Assembly: GCF_040546585.1 (NCBI RefSeq)
Contig: NZ_JBEPOC010000001.1
Coordinates: forward strand, 2,480,001 to 2,544,000
Origin: Marmoricola sp. OAE513
GTDB lineage: Bacteria > Actinomycetota > Actinomycetes > Propionibacteriales > Nocardioidaceae
DNA: 64,000 nt
Direction: 5' to 3'
Positions 43,197 to 52,355 of this stretch are shown here, piece after piece. Numbering within the stretch: the stretch's first letter is position 1; each line of letters opens with the position of its first letter. The notes beneath the pieces are model-generated. The model made no database searches, was not told the DNA's origin, and saw only the letters and a list, made by a program, of their open reading frames with translations. The translations under genes and the position numbers were made by a program.

Positions 43197-44405
43197 ATGG
43201 CGATCGCCGATGTTGCTGAGTACGCACATCTGACCGCGGACGAGGTCGAGCAGCTGGGCCGGGAGTTCGACGCGATTCGGGCCGAGATCGAGGAGTCCCG
43301 CGGCGCCGCCGACGCGGCGTACATCAACCGAGTCATCACCACCCAGCGGTGGCTGGCGGTCGGGGCCCGGGTCGGGATGATCGTCAGCTCGCCGTTCCCG
43401 AAGGTGCGCAAGCCTGCGCTCGCCGCCAGCGCGGTCACGCTCGGTCTCGCCAAGATCCTCGAGAACATGGAGATCGGCCACAACGTCATGCACGGCCAGT
43501 GGGACTGGATGAACGACCCGGAGATCCACTCCTCGACCTGGGAGTGGGACACCGGGCAGCCGGCCGAGCAGTGGAAGCACAGCCACAACTACATCCACCA
43601 CCAGTTCACGAACGTCCTCGGGGTCGACAACGACATCGGGTACGGCATCCTCCGGATGGCCCGGGAGCAGAAGTGGACGCCGGCGGCCCTCGGGCAGCCG
43701 GTCTACAACGCGCTGCTCGCCGGGCTCTTCCAGTGGGGCGTCGCGCTGCACGACCTCGACCTGGACGCGATCGTCGCGGGCAAGAAGGACCCGAAGGAGA
43801 TGAAGCGGCAGCTCAAGCAGATCGCCAAGAAGGGCCGCAACCAGATCTTCAAGGACTACGTCCTCTACCCGGCGCTGAGCGGCAAGGAGTGGAAGGGCAC
43901 GCTCAAGGCGAACGCCACGGCCAACCTGATCCGCAACGTCTGGGCCTACCTGATCATCTTCTGCGGCCACTTCCCGGACGGCGCCCTGCACTTCACCGAG
44001 GAGGAGCTCGAGGACGAGACCCGTGCCGAGTGGTACCTGCGCCAGATTCTGGGGACCGCCAACATCGAGGGCGGCCAGCTCTTCCACGTGATGAGCGGCA
44101 ACCTGAGCTACCAGATCGAGCACCACCTCTTCCCGGACCTGCCGAGCAACCGCTACCAGCAGATCGCCCCGCGGGTCCAGGAGCTGTGCGACAAGTACCA
44201 GATCCCCTACAGCACGGGACCGCTGCACCGGCAGTACGGACAGGTGCTGCGCACGGTGATGAAGCTGTCGCTCCCGAACAGGTTCACCAAGGACGACCGC
44301 CCGCCGACCGGACCCGAGGTGACCATCGAGCACGGGCGGAAGGCCGACGCAGAGCGGCAGGTGCGTCGTACCGAGCTGGGCGGCTGGTCCCGCTCGGCGT
44401 CGTGA
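43197..44405 (+). CDS. Membrane acyl-CoA/fatty-acid desaturase (DesA3-like)
   Basis: This di-iron enzyme would introduce a cis double bond (delta-9 type in DesA3) into stearoyl-like substrates. The 402-residue protein has the three His boxes GHNVMHGQWDW, HSHNYIHHQFTN and QIEHHLFPDLPSN. Hydrophobic regions are moderate, as in this family. It follows its reductase by 12 bases, and its stop overlaps the next GTG as GTGA. Desaturase activity is inferred from family and the paired reductase. Confidence 0.92.
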   Translation: MAIADVAEYAHLTADEVEQLGREFDAIRAEIEESRGAADAAYINRVITTQRWLAVGARVGMIVSSPFPKVRKPALAASAVTLGLAKILENMEIGHNVMHGQWDWMNDPEIHSSTWEWDTGQPAEQWKHSHNYIHHQFTNVLGVDNDIGYGILRMAREQKWTPAALGQPVYNALLAGLFQWGVALHDLDLDAIVAGKKDPKEMKRQLKQIAKKGRNQIFKDYVLYPALSGKEWKGTLKANATANLIRNVWAYLIIFCGHFPDGALHFTEEELEDETRAEWYLRQILGTANIEGGQLFHVMSGNLSYQIEHHLFPDLPSNRYQQIAPRVQELCDKYQIPYSTGPLHRQYGQVLRTVMKLSLPNRFTKDDRPPTGPEVTIEHGRKADAERQVRRTELGGWSRSAS

Positions 44406-44728
44406 GCGCGCCGTTGTTCGCCTGGCTCGACGGGGAGCTCGATCCCCGTCGGGTCACCCAGTGCGCGTTGTCCCGGGTGTGCGGCGGGTGCGGTCGCTCG
44501 CTGGGGCGTCCGATCGCCTTCGTCGGGTCCGAGGAGGAGGTGGCGCGCAACGAGTTCCACGCGCCCCCGATGCACCAGGAGTGCGCGCACGACCTGTCCC
44601 GACGGGGGACGGCCGGTACGGCGGTGGTGTTGACCGGCGGATTCGAGTTCGTCCGCCCGACGGCGGAGGCCGTCGACAGGCGCTGCACGTTCGTGCCGAA
44701 CTCGCTTGTGGCATCCTTCCTGCCGTGA
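44402..44728 (+). CDS. Cys-containing small protein coupled to the desaturase
   Basis: GTG overlaps the desaturase stop (GTGA). The 108-residue product (MSAPLFAWLDGELDPRRVTQ) has VCGGCGRSLGRPIAFVGSEE, then HAPPMHQECAHDLSRR: a CxxC and an HxxC pair that could bind zinc. No known family is recognised. Tight coupling suggests it works with the lipid-desaturation operon or simply co-transcribes with it. Confidence 0.72.
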   Translation: MSAPLFAWLDGELDPRRVTQCALSRVCGGCGRSLGRPIAFVGSEEEVARNEFHAPPMHQECAHDLSRRGTAGTAVVLTGGFEFVRPTAEAVDRRCTFVPNSLVASFLP

Positions 44729-44907
44729 GCAACCGGGAGATCAACTGGCCGATGCTGGTCGTCGCCGCGCTGTGCCTCGTGCCGGTCGCGGCAGGTGTCT
44801 TCCTGCTCTTCGCCGACGGCGGCCAGGCGCTGGCCTGGGCCCTGATCGGCTTCTTCGGTGCCGGCGTGTGGGTGCTCGGGCGCAAGGCGATCTGGCCCGA
44901 GCAGTAG
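44725..44907 (+). CDS. Small two-helix membrane protein, 60 aa
   Basis: GTG overlaps the preceding stop as GTGA, giving a third coupled gene in the row. The 60-residue protein (MSNREINWPMLVVAALCLVP) has two membrane helices (MLVVAALCLVPVAAGVFLLF and LAWALIGFFGAGVWVLG) and a short basic tail. Function is unknown. Confidence 0.68.
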   Translation: MSNREINWPMLVVAALCLVPVAAGVFLLFADGGQALAWALIGFFGAGVWVLGRKAIWPEQ

Positions 44908-44921
44908 GGGTCCGAGCGGTC

Positions 44922-46157
44922 TCAGCTGGTACCGAGCAGCGCCTTCAGCGCGTCGGTACCGCTGGCCCGCTGGGCCTTGACCAGGGTGACGCCAGCATCG
45001 CCCTCGGCCCAGGTGACCGACTTGTTCCCGAGGTCGTAGCTCGCCACCGGCGGGCGCGGGGCGTTCTGTGCGCCGCGTGAGTTCGCCTTGGTGATGGCCT
45101 CGGTGCACTGGGCGTCCTCGTCCATCTTCTTGTTGCTGCCGTCGGTCGGCGAGCGACGCTCGTTCGGGTCGTAGCCCTGGTGGCAGACCGCGGGCGTCTG
45201 GGTGAGGACTAGTCCGAACCGGGCGTTGTAACCCTCGGTGTTCTTCGCGACGACCGTGAATCCGCCCGCGACGACGTACGGGTAGAACACCAGCATCTGC
45301 CGGATGCCGGGCAGGTGCTTGACGATGATGTTGCCAGTCGTGACCAGGTTGTTGATCAGGCCGCCCAGGTCGACCTGGTTCTCCTCCAGGAAGGTCCGCA
45401 GCTCGTTCGCAGTCGCCGACCCGTTGTCGATCAGCGCCCGCAGGTACTTGTCGTTGTCGCCCAGGACACCCGTGAACAGCGAGAGGTCGCGCGCGAAGCT
45501 CCGGATCGCCGAGCCCTTGAGGGCTTGCGTGGTGAGGACGGTGTTGCCGTCCTTGATCAGCGCGGTGGTGACGTCGAAGTTGTCGTTCGCCGCCTGGATG
45601 AACTCGTTGGAGGTGTCGATGATCTGGGCCAGGTCCTCACCGGTGCCCTTGAACGCGTCGCCCAGCTCGCTGACGACGGTGCGCAGGCTGCCCTGGGGCA
45701 CCGAGGTGACCAGGCGATCGAGGTTGTTCAGGATCTCCGTCGTCGAGACTGGCACCTCGGTGTCGGCCTGCTTGATGACCGCGTTGTCCTTCAGGTAGGG
45801 CCCGCCGTCGCTTTTCGGCTGGAGCTCGACGTACTGCTCACCGACCGCCGACTTGTTGCCGACCAGGGCGAGCGTGTCGGCGGGGATCTTGTCCTCGCTC
45901 TTGTCGATCGCCAGGACGACGGTGACGCCTTCGCGGGTCAGCTTCATGTCCTTGACCTGGCCGACGCCGACGCCGCGGTAGGTGACCTCGGCGCCGGTGA
46001 AGATGCCGCCGGACTCCTTGAATTGGGCGTTGACCTGGTACTGGGAGTCGTAGACCAGCCGGTCGAGCCGCGCGTAGCGCGCTCCCACGTAGGAGATGCC
46101 GACGAGCGTGATGAGGACGAACGCCAGCAGCTGGTTCTTGGTCCGGCTGGTCAGCAC
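44922..46157 (-). CDS. Lone MCE-family (mammalian cell entry) protein
   Basis: MCE proteins are membrane-anchored, periplasm-facing parts of lipid ABC transporters. The 411-residue protein (from GTG 46157) starts MLTSRTKNQLLAFVLITLVG with one membrane helix. The MCE domain follows (YDSQYQVNAQFKESGGIFTG, VTYRGVGVGQVKDMKLT), then a long helical region and a Cys-containing C-terminus. GTG 46157 has AGGAG 7 bases upstream and fits family N-termini; ATG 46196 with GGGGGAG is the alternative. No yrbE or other mce genes adjoin, so it is solitary here. Confidence 0.85.
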   Translation of the reverse strand: MLTSRTKNQLLAFVLITLVGISYVGARYARLDRLVYDSQYQVNAQFKESGGIFTGAEVTYRGVGVGQVKDMKLTREGVTVVLAIDKSEDKIPADTLALVGNKSAVGEQYVELQPKSDGGPYLKDNAVIKQADTEVPVSTTEILNNLDRLVTSVPQGSLRTVVSELGDAFKGTGEDLAQIIDTSNEFIQAANDNFDVTTALIKDGNTVLTTQALKGSAIRSFARDLSLFTGVLGDNDKYLRALIDNGSATANELRTFLEENQVDLGGLINNLVTTGNIIVKHLPGIRQMLVFYPYVVAGGFTVVAKNTEGYNARFGLVLTQTPAVCHQGYDPNERRSPTDGSNKKMDEDAQCTEAITKANSRGAQNAPRPPVASYDLGNKSVTWAEGDAGVTLVKAQRASGTDALKALLGTS

Positions 46158-46301
46158 AGGGGAGCTCCTGCTCGGTGGGGTGGGAGAGCGGTGCATCCGT
46201 ACTCCCCCTGCACGGAAAGGCAAGGATAGGGGACAGATCGGGCGGAACAGGATTCGGGCCTGCAGGAGTACCCGAAGTCACACGAGCGTCCCGAAGGCAG
46301 A

Positions 46302-46331
46302 ACGCCGGGCCCGCGTGCGCGGGCCCGGCGT
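46302..46331 (-). terminator. GC-rich hairpin after the second siderophore-binding gene
   Basis: A 13-bp perfect stem (ACGCCGGGCCCGC and its complement) with a 4-base loop lies about 43 bases after the stop of the binding-protein gene on the minus strand. A T-run is missing, so it may be Rho-assisted or a processing site. The rest of the gap of about 215 bases up to the MCE gene shows nothing clear. Confidence 0.7.
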
Positions 46332-46373
46332 CCGGGTTTCAGCTTGTGGCGAGCTGAAACGTCCTGGGCGACG

Positions 46374-47408
46374 TCAGTCCGTCTTGGTGGACGGGTCGCC
46401 GTCGGCTGCCGCGGCGAGCCGGGGCACGATCTCGTCGAGGTAGAACGGCAGGCTGAGCACCGTCACGAACGAGCTGGCGATGTACAGCGGGCCGTTCTGG
46501 TCGGTGTCGTCGATGAAGACGTCGCCGCCGTTCTGGTGCACCTTGGTCCCGGCGTACGTCTTGAGCTCCAGCGCCTTCTTCTCGCTGTTCACCCAGAGCA
46601 GCACGTCGAGGTCGATCTTGCTCGCGTTCTCGGCGCTGATGGACTTGCCGAAGTTCTTCTTCGTGAAGTCGTCGAGCTCCTTCGGCAGCACGAAGCCGAG
46701 GTCGCTCAGCAGCCGGCCACGCGGGTCCGAGGCGCCGTAGATGAAGAAGCCCTCGTAGTTGGTGATGGTGACGGCTGACTTGCCCTCGAACTCCGGGTGC
46801 TCCGCGGCTGCGGCGGCGACCTTGTCGTCGACGCCCTTGACGAGAGCCTCGGCCTCGGCCTTCTTGCCCATGGCCTCGCCGATGATCGTGGTGGCGTCCT
46901 GCCACGGCGTGCCGTAGTCGACGTTGCCCTTCGGCGGCGCGACGACCGGGACGCCGGCAGCGGTGAAGGTGTCGTACTGCTCCTGGGTCAGGCCCGAGTA
47001 CATCGCGGTGATCAGGTCAGGCTTGAGTGCCAGGACCTTCTCGGTCTGCTTCTCGTCCTGGAGGACCTCGGGAACCTCACCCTTCTTCAGCGGGTTGTTC
47101 TCCGCGTTCTTCAACGCGTCCTCGGCCCACGGGAAGATGCGGCCGGGGGCGTTGCCGAACCAGTTGGTCACGGCGACGGGGACGGTGCCGAGCGCGAGGA
47201 CGGCGTCCTGGTCGGTCAGGCCGATGGTGACGATCCGCTCGGGCCTCTTCTTGATCTCCGTGGTTCCGAACTTGGTCTCGATGGACACCGGGGTCCACGA
47301 GGAGTCGGTCGACTTCGACGAGTCGTCGTCCGAGCTGCCACAGGCGCTCAGGGCGGTCGCGGCCAGGGCTGCCGCGCTGACCAGGGCGGCCAGTCGGGTA
47401 GTACGCAT
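46374..47408 (-). CDS. Iron-siderophore-binding lipoprotein, second copy
   Basis: The 344-residue precursor has lipobox LSAC (Cys23) and a type III binding fold (PERIVTIGLTDQDAVLALGT, LKPDLITAMYSGLTQEQYDT), a paralogue of the protein at 26535. It is divergent from the permease-permease-ATPase operon starting at 47472; the 63-base gap contains two DtxR-like boxes. GAG-rich sequence precedes the ATG. The ferric siderophore is not identified. Confidence 0.92.
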   Translation of the reverse strand: MRTTRLAALVSAAALAATALSACGSSDDDSSKSTDSSWTPVSIETKFGTTEIKKRPERIVTIGLTDQDAVLALGTVPVAVTNWFGNAPGRIFPWAEDALKNAENNPLKKGEVPEVLQDEKQTEKVLALKPDLITAMYSGLTQEQYDTFTAAGVPVVAPPKGNVDYGTPWQDATTIIGEAMGKKAEAEALVKGVDDKVAAAAAEHPEFEGKSAVTITNYEGFFIYGASDPRGRLLSDLGFVLPKELDDFTKKNFGKSISAENASKIDLDVLLWVNSEKKALELKTYAGTKVHQNGGDVFIDDTDQNGPLYIASSFVTVLSLPFYLDEIVPRLAAAADGDPSTKTD

Positions 47409-47421
47409 GTCTCTCCTCGAG

Positions 47422-47440
47422 TAAGGGAAGCCTTACCAAA
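47422..47440. promoter_or_regulatory. DtxR/IdeR-like box proximal to the binding-protein gene
   Basis: TAAGGGAAGCCTTACCAAA matches 14 of 19 positions of the DtxR consensus and holds the inverted repeat GTAAGG-N4-CCTTAC. It lies 13 bases from the ATG of the minus-strand binding-protein gene and 9 bases from the second, stronger box. Confidence 0.7.
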
Positions 47441-47449
47441 TCGTAAGTT

Positions 47450-47471
47450 GAGGTTAGGTTAACCTAACCTC
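47450..47471. promoter_or_regulatory. 22-bp perfect palindromic DtxR/IdeR box touching the permease ATG
   Basis: The palindrome has arms GAGGTTAGGTT and AACCTAACCTC and is perfect over 22 bases. The 19-mer TTAGGTTAACCTAACCTCA matches 17 of 19 positions of the DtxR consensus, the best in the window. Its last base is directly followed by the ATG of the permease gene (47472), so the operator overlaps the transcription start or leader. No Shine-Dalgarno is present, suggesting a leaderless mRNA. Confidence 0.88.
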
Positions 47472-48530
47472 ATGGCATCCCTCGCGCCGGCCCGGGCGCA
47501 ACGACCTGAGAGGTCCACCACACCGACGCGCAGCAGCCGGTCACGGCTGCTCCTCGGCCTGGTCGTGCTGGTCGGACTGCTCGGGGGTCTCGTCGTCGCC
47601 AGCCTCGCGATCGGCAGCAAACCTCTGGGTCTCGGCGACGTCTGGGACGTTCTGTGGCACCCCGACGGCAGCCAGGCCTCGACCATCGTGCACGACCTGC
47701 GCATCCCGCGGACCGTGCTCGGCATCCTGGTCGGGATCGCTCTCGGCATGTCCGGCACCCTGATGCAGGGCCACACCCGCAACCCGTTGGCCGATCCCGG
47801 CCTGCTCGGCGTCACCGCCGGGGCCGCGCTCGCCGTGGTCGCCGCGATCAAGTTCCTGCACGTGGACAGCCCGCTGGGCTACGTCTGGTTCTCGATGATC
47901 GGCGCGGTCGTCGCCTCCGTCGTCGTCTACGCCATCGGCACCGGGGTCAGCGGCAATCCCAGCCCGCTCTCGCTCGTGCTCGCCGGCTCGGCGGTCAGCG
48001 CGTTCCTGCTGTCCATGGTCACCGTCCTGCTCGTCAACGACGCGGAGACGATCAACAGCTACCGCTTCTGGATCGTCGGGTCGCTGGACGGCCGGGGCAT
48101 GGGCGTGGTCCGCGAGGTCGCGCCGTTCGTGGTCGTCGGTGCGCTCCTCGCGATCGCCCACGCGCCGGCGCTGAACCTGCTCAGCCTCGGTGACGACGTC
48201 GCCCGTTCGCTCGGGCAGCACGTGGGCCTGGCGCGCACGGTCGGCCTGTTCGCCACCATGCTCCTGGCCGGCGCAGCCACCGCGGCGTGCGGACCGATCG
48301 CGTTCCTCGGCCTGATCGTCCCGCACCTGGTCCGCTGGTTCACCGGACCCGACTACCGGTTCCTGATGCCGTACGCCGGCCTCGCCGGCGCCTGCCTCCT
48401 GCTGCTGTCCGACGTGCTCGGCCGGGTCGTCGCCCGCCCCGGCGAGCTCCAGGTCGGCGTGGTGCTGGCACTCGTCGGTGGCCCGTTCTTCATCGCCCTC
48501 GTACGCCGGAAGAAGCTGACCAGCCTGTGA
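47472..48530 (+). CDS. Iron-siderophore ABC permease (FecCD family), first subunit, second system
   Basis: The 352-residue permease has [20 protein letters not shown] near 100, [17 protein letters not shown] near 240 and C-terminal [20 protein letters not shown]; about ten membrane segments follow a hydrophilic N-terminus of 25 residues. It is a paralogue of the permease at 25374. Its ATG directly abuts the palindromic iron box, with no ribosome site. It overlaps the next permease as GTGA. Confidence 0.92.
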   Translation: MASLAPARAQRPERSTTPTRSSRSRLLLGLVVLVGLLGGLVVASLAIGSKPLGLGDVWDVLWHPDGSQASTIVHDLRIPRTVLGILVGIALGMSGTLMQGHTRNPLADPGLLGVTAGAALAVVAAIKFLHVDSPLGYVWFSMIGAVVASVVVYAIGTGVSGNPSPLSLVLAGSAVSAFLLSMVTVLLVNDAETINSYRFWIVGSLDGRGMGVVREVAPFVVVGALLAIAHAPALNLLSLGDDVARSLGQHVGLARTVGLFATMLLAGAATAACGPIAFLGLIVPHLVRWFTGPDYRFLMPYAGLAGACLLLLSDVLGRVVARPGELQVGVVLALVGGPFFIALVRRKKLTSL

Positions 48531-49623
48531 CCGTCACGACCCGTCCCCCGACCTCCCCGGCGGTGCGCGCGACCTCGCGTCACCTGGCCATCCGTACCCG
48601 GGCGGCCTCCGGACGGGTACCGCTGCGGGCTGTTGTCGTCGCCCTGGGCGCTCTCGTCGCGCTTGCGTTCACGCTTGCCTGGAGCGTGAGCATCGGCGAC
48701 CTGAAGATCCCGTTCGGTCAGGTCATCGCCGTCCTCACCGGCGGCGGCGAGGAGACGAACCGTTTCATCATCACCGAGCTCCGGATCCCTCGGGCTGCTG
48801 TCGGCATCGTCGTCGGCGCCTGCCTGGGTCTCTCCGGTGCGCTCTTCCAGACGTTCGCGCGGAACGCACTGGCCAGCCCCGACGTCCTCGGCATCACCGA
48901 CGGCGCAGCGGTCGGGGCACTCTTCGTCATCGTCCTGGGCAGTACCGGGGGAGTGCTCGCCACCGGCGTGAACTCGTTCGGCGTGACCGGCGCTGCGCTG
49001 TTGGGCGCTCTCGTCGCCTCGCTGCTGCTCTACGTTCTTGCGTGGCGTCGCGGCATCGACGGAACCCGCCTCGTGCTCGTCGGCGTCGGCCTGCAAGCGA
49101 TCTTCCTCTCCGGGATCAGCTGGCTGCTGTCGCGTGCCGACATCTACGACCTGCCCGCGGCCCTGGCCTGGTTGAGCGGATCGATTGCCGACCGCGGCTG
49201 GCACGAGGCGACTCCGGCGATCTGGGCCTTCGTCGTGCTCGCTCCGGTCGCTCTGGTCCTGAGCCGGACGCTGCGGGCGCTCCAGCTCGGCGATGACAGT
49301 GCTCGCGGTCTGGGCGTCCGACTCCAGGTCGCCCAGGGCGTCGTCCTGCTGGTGGCCGTCGGCCTCGCGGCGTTCGCGGTGTCCGCCTCGGGCCCGATCG
49401 ACTTCGTCGCCTTCGTCGTCCCGCAGATCGCCCTGCGACTGGTGGGCGGCTCGCGTCCGCCGCTGGTGACCTCGGCGATCCTCGGCGCGCTGCTGGTCCT
49501 GGTGGCGGACACCCTGACCCGTGCCGTTCTTCCCTACGAGCTCCCCGTCGGCGTCGTGACCGCGATGATCGGCGCGCCCTACCTGCTCTGGCTGCTGGCC
49601 CGGGCCAACCGGAAGGCTTCGAC

Positions 49624-49627
<4 letters not shown>
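48527..49627 (+). CDS. Iron-siderophore ABC permease (FecCD family), second subunit, second system
   Basis: The 366-residue permease has FARNALASPDVLGITDGAAV (Ala in place of the usual Pro after ARN), LGDDSARGLGVRLQVAQG and C-terminal [20 protein letters not shown]. It is the paralogue of the protein at 24340 and should dimerise with the preceding permease. GTG start overlaps the previous stop; ATGA overlap follows to the ATPase. Confidence 0.92.
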
Positions 49628-50432
<805 letters not shown>

Positions 50433-50433
<1 letters not shown>

Positions 50434-50454
50434 GTTTCGACGAGCTCAACCACC
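50433..50454. repeat. Dispersed repeat copy, GGTTTCGACGAGCTCAACC type
   Basis: A 22-base copy of the repeat seen at 31430-31451 (one base different). It starts at the last base of the ATPase stop codon and lies between convergent genes. CGAGGTnGGCTC units follow in tandem, so the whole 50433-50481 gap is repeat-like. Confidence 0.72.
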
Positions 50455-50481
50455 GAGGTCGGCTCGACCGCCGAGGTGGGC

Positions 50482-52260
50482 TCAGCCGACGAGACCGGCG
50501 TCGCCCGTCTGCACCCTCCAGAGGCCGGCGTACGCGCCGTCGAGCGCGAGCAGCTCGTCGTGCGTCCCGGACTCGGTGATCACGCCCTGGTCCATCACCC
50601 AGATCCGGTGGGCGCGCTTGACCGTCGAGAGCCGGTGTGCCACGACGACCGTGGTGCGCTGGGCGGTCGCCCGCTGCAGCGAGCGCTGGATCGCGGCCTC
50701 GGTCTCGTTGTCGACCGCACTGGTCGCCTCGTCGAGGACGACCACGGCGGGGTCGCGGAGCAGGGCACGCGCCAGGGCGAGCCGCTGGCGCTGACCGCCC
50801 GACAGGGTCACGCCTCGCTCGCCGACCCAGGTGTCGAAGCCGTCCGGCAGGGCGTCGATGAAGTCCCGGGCCGCGGCGGCGTCGGCGGCCTGTGCGATCT
50901 GCTCGGCAGTCGCGTCGGGACGGCCGTAGGCGATGTTGTCCGCGATCGAACCGGCGAACAGGTAGACGTCCTGAGCGACGTACCCCATCGAGCCGCGCAG
51001 GGAGTTCCAGTCGAGGTCGCGGACGTGGTGCCCGTCCAGCAGCACCGCACCGCTGCGCGGGTCGTCGAACCGCAGGATCAGGCGCAGGAGGGTGGACTTC
51101 CCCGACCCCGTCGAGCCGACGATGGCGTGCGTCTCGCCGGCCGGGACCACCAGGTCTATGTCGCGCAGCACGTCCGGACCGTCGCTGTAGCCGGCGGTGA
51201 CGCCGCGCACCTCGAGGCGCCCGCGCACCGGCCGCGGGACCGACACCGTTCCCGCGCTGACGGAGATCGGGACGGCGAGCAGCGTGAGGATGCGGGTCGT
51301 GGAGGCGCGGCCGCGCTGGTAGAGGTCGAGCACCTCGGCGATGTCGGTCAGCGGCCAGAGCAGGCGCTGGGTCATGAAGACCAGGACCGAGTAGAGCCCG
51401 ATCTCGAGGTCGCCGCGCAGCACCGACCAGCCGCCGAGCAGGAGGGTGCAGGTGAAGCCGGCCAGGATCGCCATCCGCACGAGCGGGACGAAGGCTGCCG
51501 AGGAGCGGATGGCGTCGGTGTTGGCCTGCCGGTACGCCGAGGAGACCTCGGCGATGCGTGCGGCCTCCCGGTCCTCGGCGGTGAACGCCTTGATGGTGCC
51601 GATGCCCGCCAAATTGGCCGCCAGTGCGCCGGACAGGTCGGCGACGGCGTCGCGGACCCGGTCGTAGAGCGGCTCGAGCCGCCGCTGGAACAGGAAGGAC
51701 CCGACGATGATGATCGGGATCGGCAGGAACGCGAACAGCAGCAGGCTCCACGACGACGCTGCGAAGACCGCGCCGACGAGCAGCACGTTGAGGGCGGTCT
51801 GCAGGATCGACGGTGCACCGACGTCGAGGAACCGCTCGAGCTGGTTCACGTCGTCGTTCAGGGTGGCGAGCGTCGAACCCTGTGAGCGGGACTCGTGCCA
51901 CGCCATGTCGAGGTGCTGCGCGTGGTCGTAGGCCTCGACGCGCAGGTCGTGCTCGACCCCTTGGGCCAGGCCGCGCCAGAGGACGGCGGCGACGTACTCC
52001 GAGGCGGACTCGATGATCCAGATGACGACGTTGATTCCGGCGAGCCAGGCGAGCTGCGCGTAGCGGGACTCGACGCCGAGCACGCCGCCGATCCACGAGT
52101 CGTCAGCCCGGACGACGACGTCGACCGCCGCGCCGATCAGCAGCTCGGGGACCACGTCGGCGACCTTGTTGACCACCGAGGCGCCCACCGCGGCGACGAA
52201 CCGACCGCGGTAGTTGCGGTAGCGCTGCCACAGGGCCTTGAGCGGTTGGTCGGGGGTCAT
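50482..52260 (-). CDS. ABC half-transporter of exporter fold, IrtAB-like candidate
   Basis: The 592-residue protein joins a six-helix transmembrane domain (about 1-330) to an ATPase domain (about 350-592; Walker A GSTGSGKST, signature LSGGQRQR, Walker B VVVLDEATSAVD, switch AHRLST). It would work as a homodimer or with an unseen partner. It is divergent from a siderophore-interacting protein across DtxR-like boxes. In mycobacterial IrtA a siderophore-interacting domain is fused to such a half-transporter, which here suggests a siderophore function (import, or export). The ATG at 52260 is chosen at MTPDQPL; longer starts read into non-coding sequence. Confidence 0.9.
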   Translation of the reverse strand: MTPDQPLKALWQRYRNYRGRFVAAVGASVVNKVADVVPELLIGAAVDVVVRADDSWIGGVLGVESRYAQLAWLAGINVVIWIIESASEYVAAVLWRGLAQGVEHDLRVEAYDHAQHLDMAWHESRSQGSTLATLNDDVNQLERFLDVGAPSILQTALNVLLVGAVFAASSWSLLLFAFLPIPIIIVGSFLFQRRLEPLYDRVRDAVADLSGALAANLAGIGTIKAFTAEDREAARIAEVSSAYRQANTDAIRSSAAFVPLVRMAILAGFTCTLLLGGWSVLRGDLEIGLYSVLVFMTQRLLWPLTDIAEVLDLYQRGRASTTRILTLLAVPISVSAGTVSVPRPVRGRLEVRGVTAGYSDGPDVLRDIDLVVPAGETHAIVGSTGSGKSTLLRLILRFDDPRSGAVLLDGHHVRDLDWNSLRGSMGYVAQDVYLFAGSIADNIAYGRPDATAEQIAQAADAAAARDFIDALPDGFDTWVGERGVTLSGGQRQRLALARALLRDPAVVVLDEATSAVDNETEAAIQRSLQRATAQRTTVVVAHRLSTVKRAHRIWVMDQGVITESGTHDELLALDGAYAGLWRVQTGDAGLVG

Positions 52261-52288
52261 GGGGTGAGCGATGCCTCTCGGATTGGAG

Positions 52289-52317
52289 TTAGGTAACCCT
52301 AACTTGCAGGTTAGGGT
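52289..52317. promoter_or_regulatory. Overlapping DtxR/IdeR-like boxes between the ABC half-transporter and SIP genes
   Basis: TTAGGTAACCCTAACTTGC (52289-52307) matches 14 of 19 positions of the DtxR consensus. It overlaps a second palindrome, ACCCTAAC (52296-52303) with GTTAGGGT (52310-52317). The pair lies 28 bases from the minus-strand ATG and 38 from the plus-strand ATG, so it can control both. Confidence 0.8.
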
Positions 52318-52355
52318 GGGGTGAACTGCCCCCGATCTCGAAGAGAGACGTACTG

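Noticed and set aside
42087-44333. Very long minus-strand open frame (about 748 codons) opposite the reductase and desaturase
   Set aside because: Shadow frame: low-complexity Arg/Val/Gly/His composition, no family motif, and covers two unmistakable plus-strand genes.
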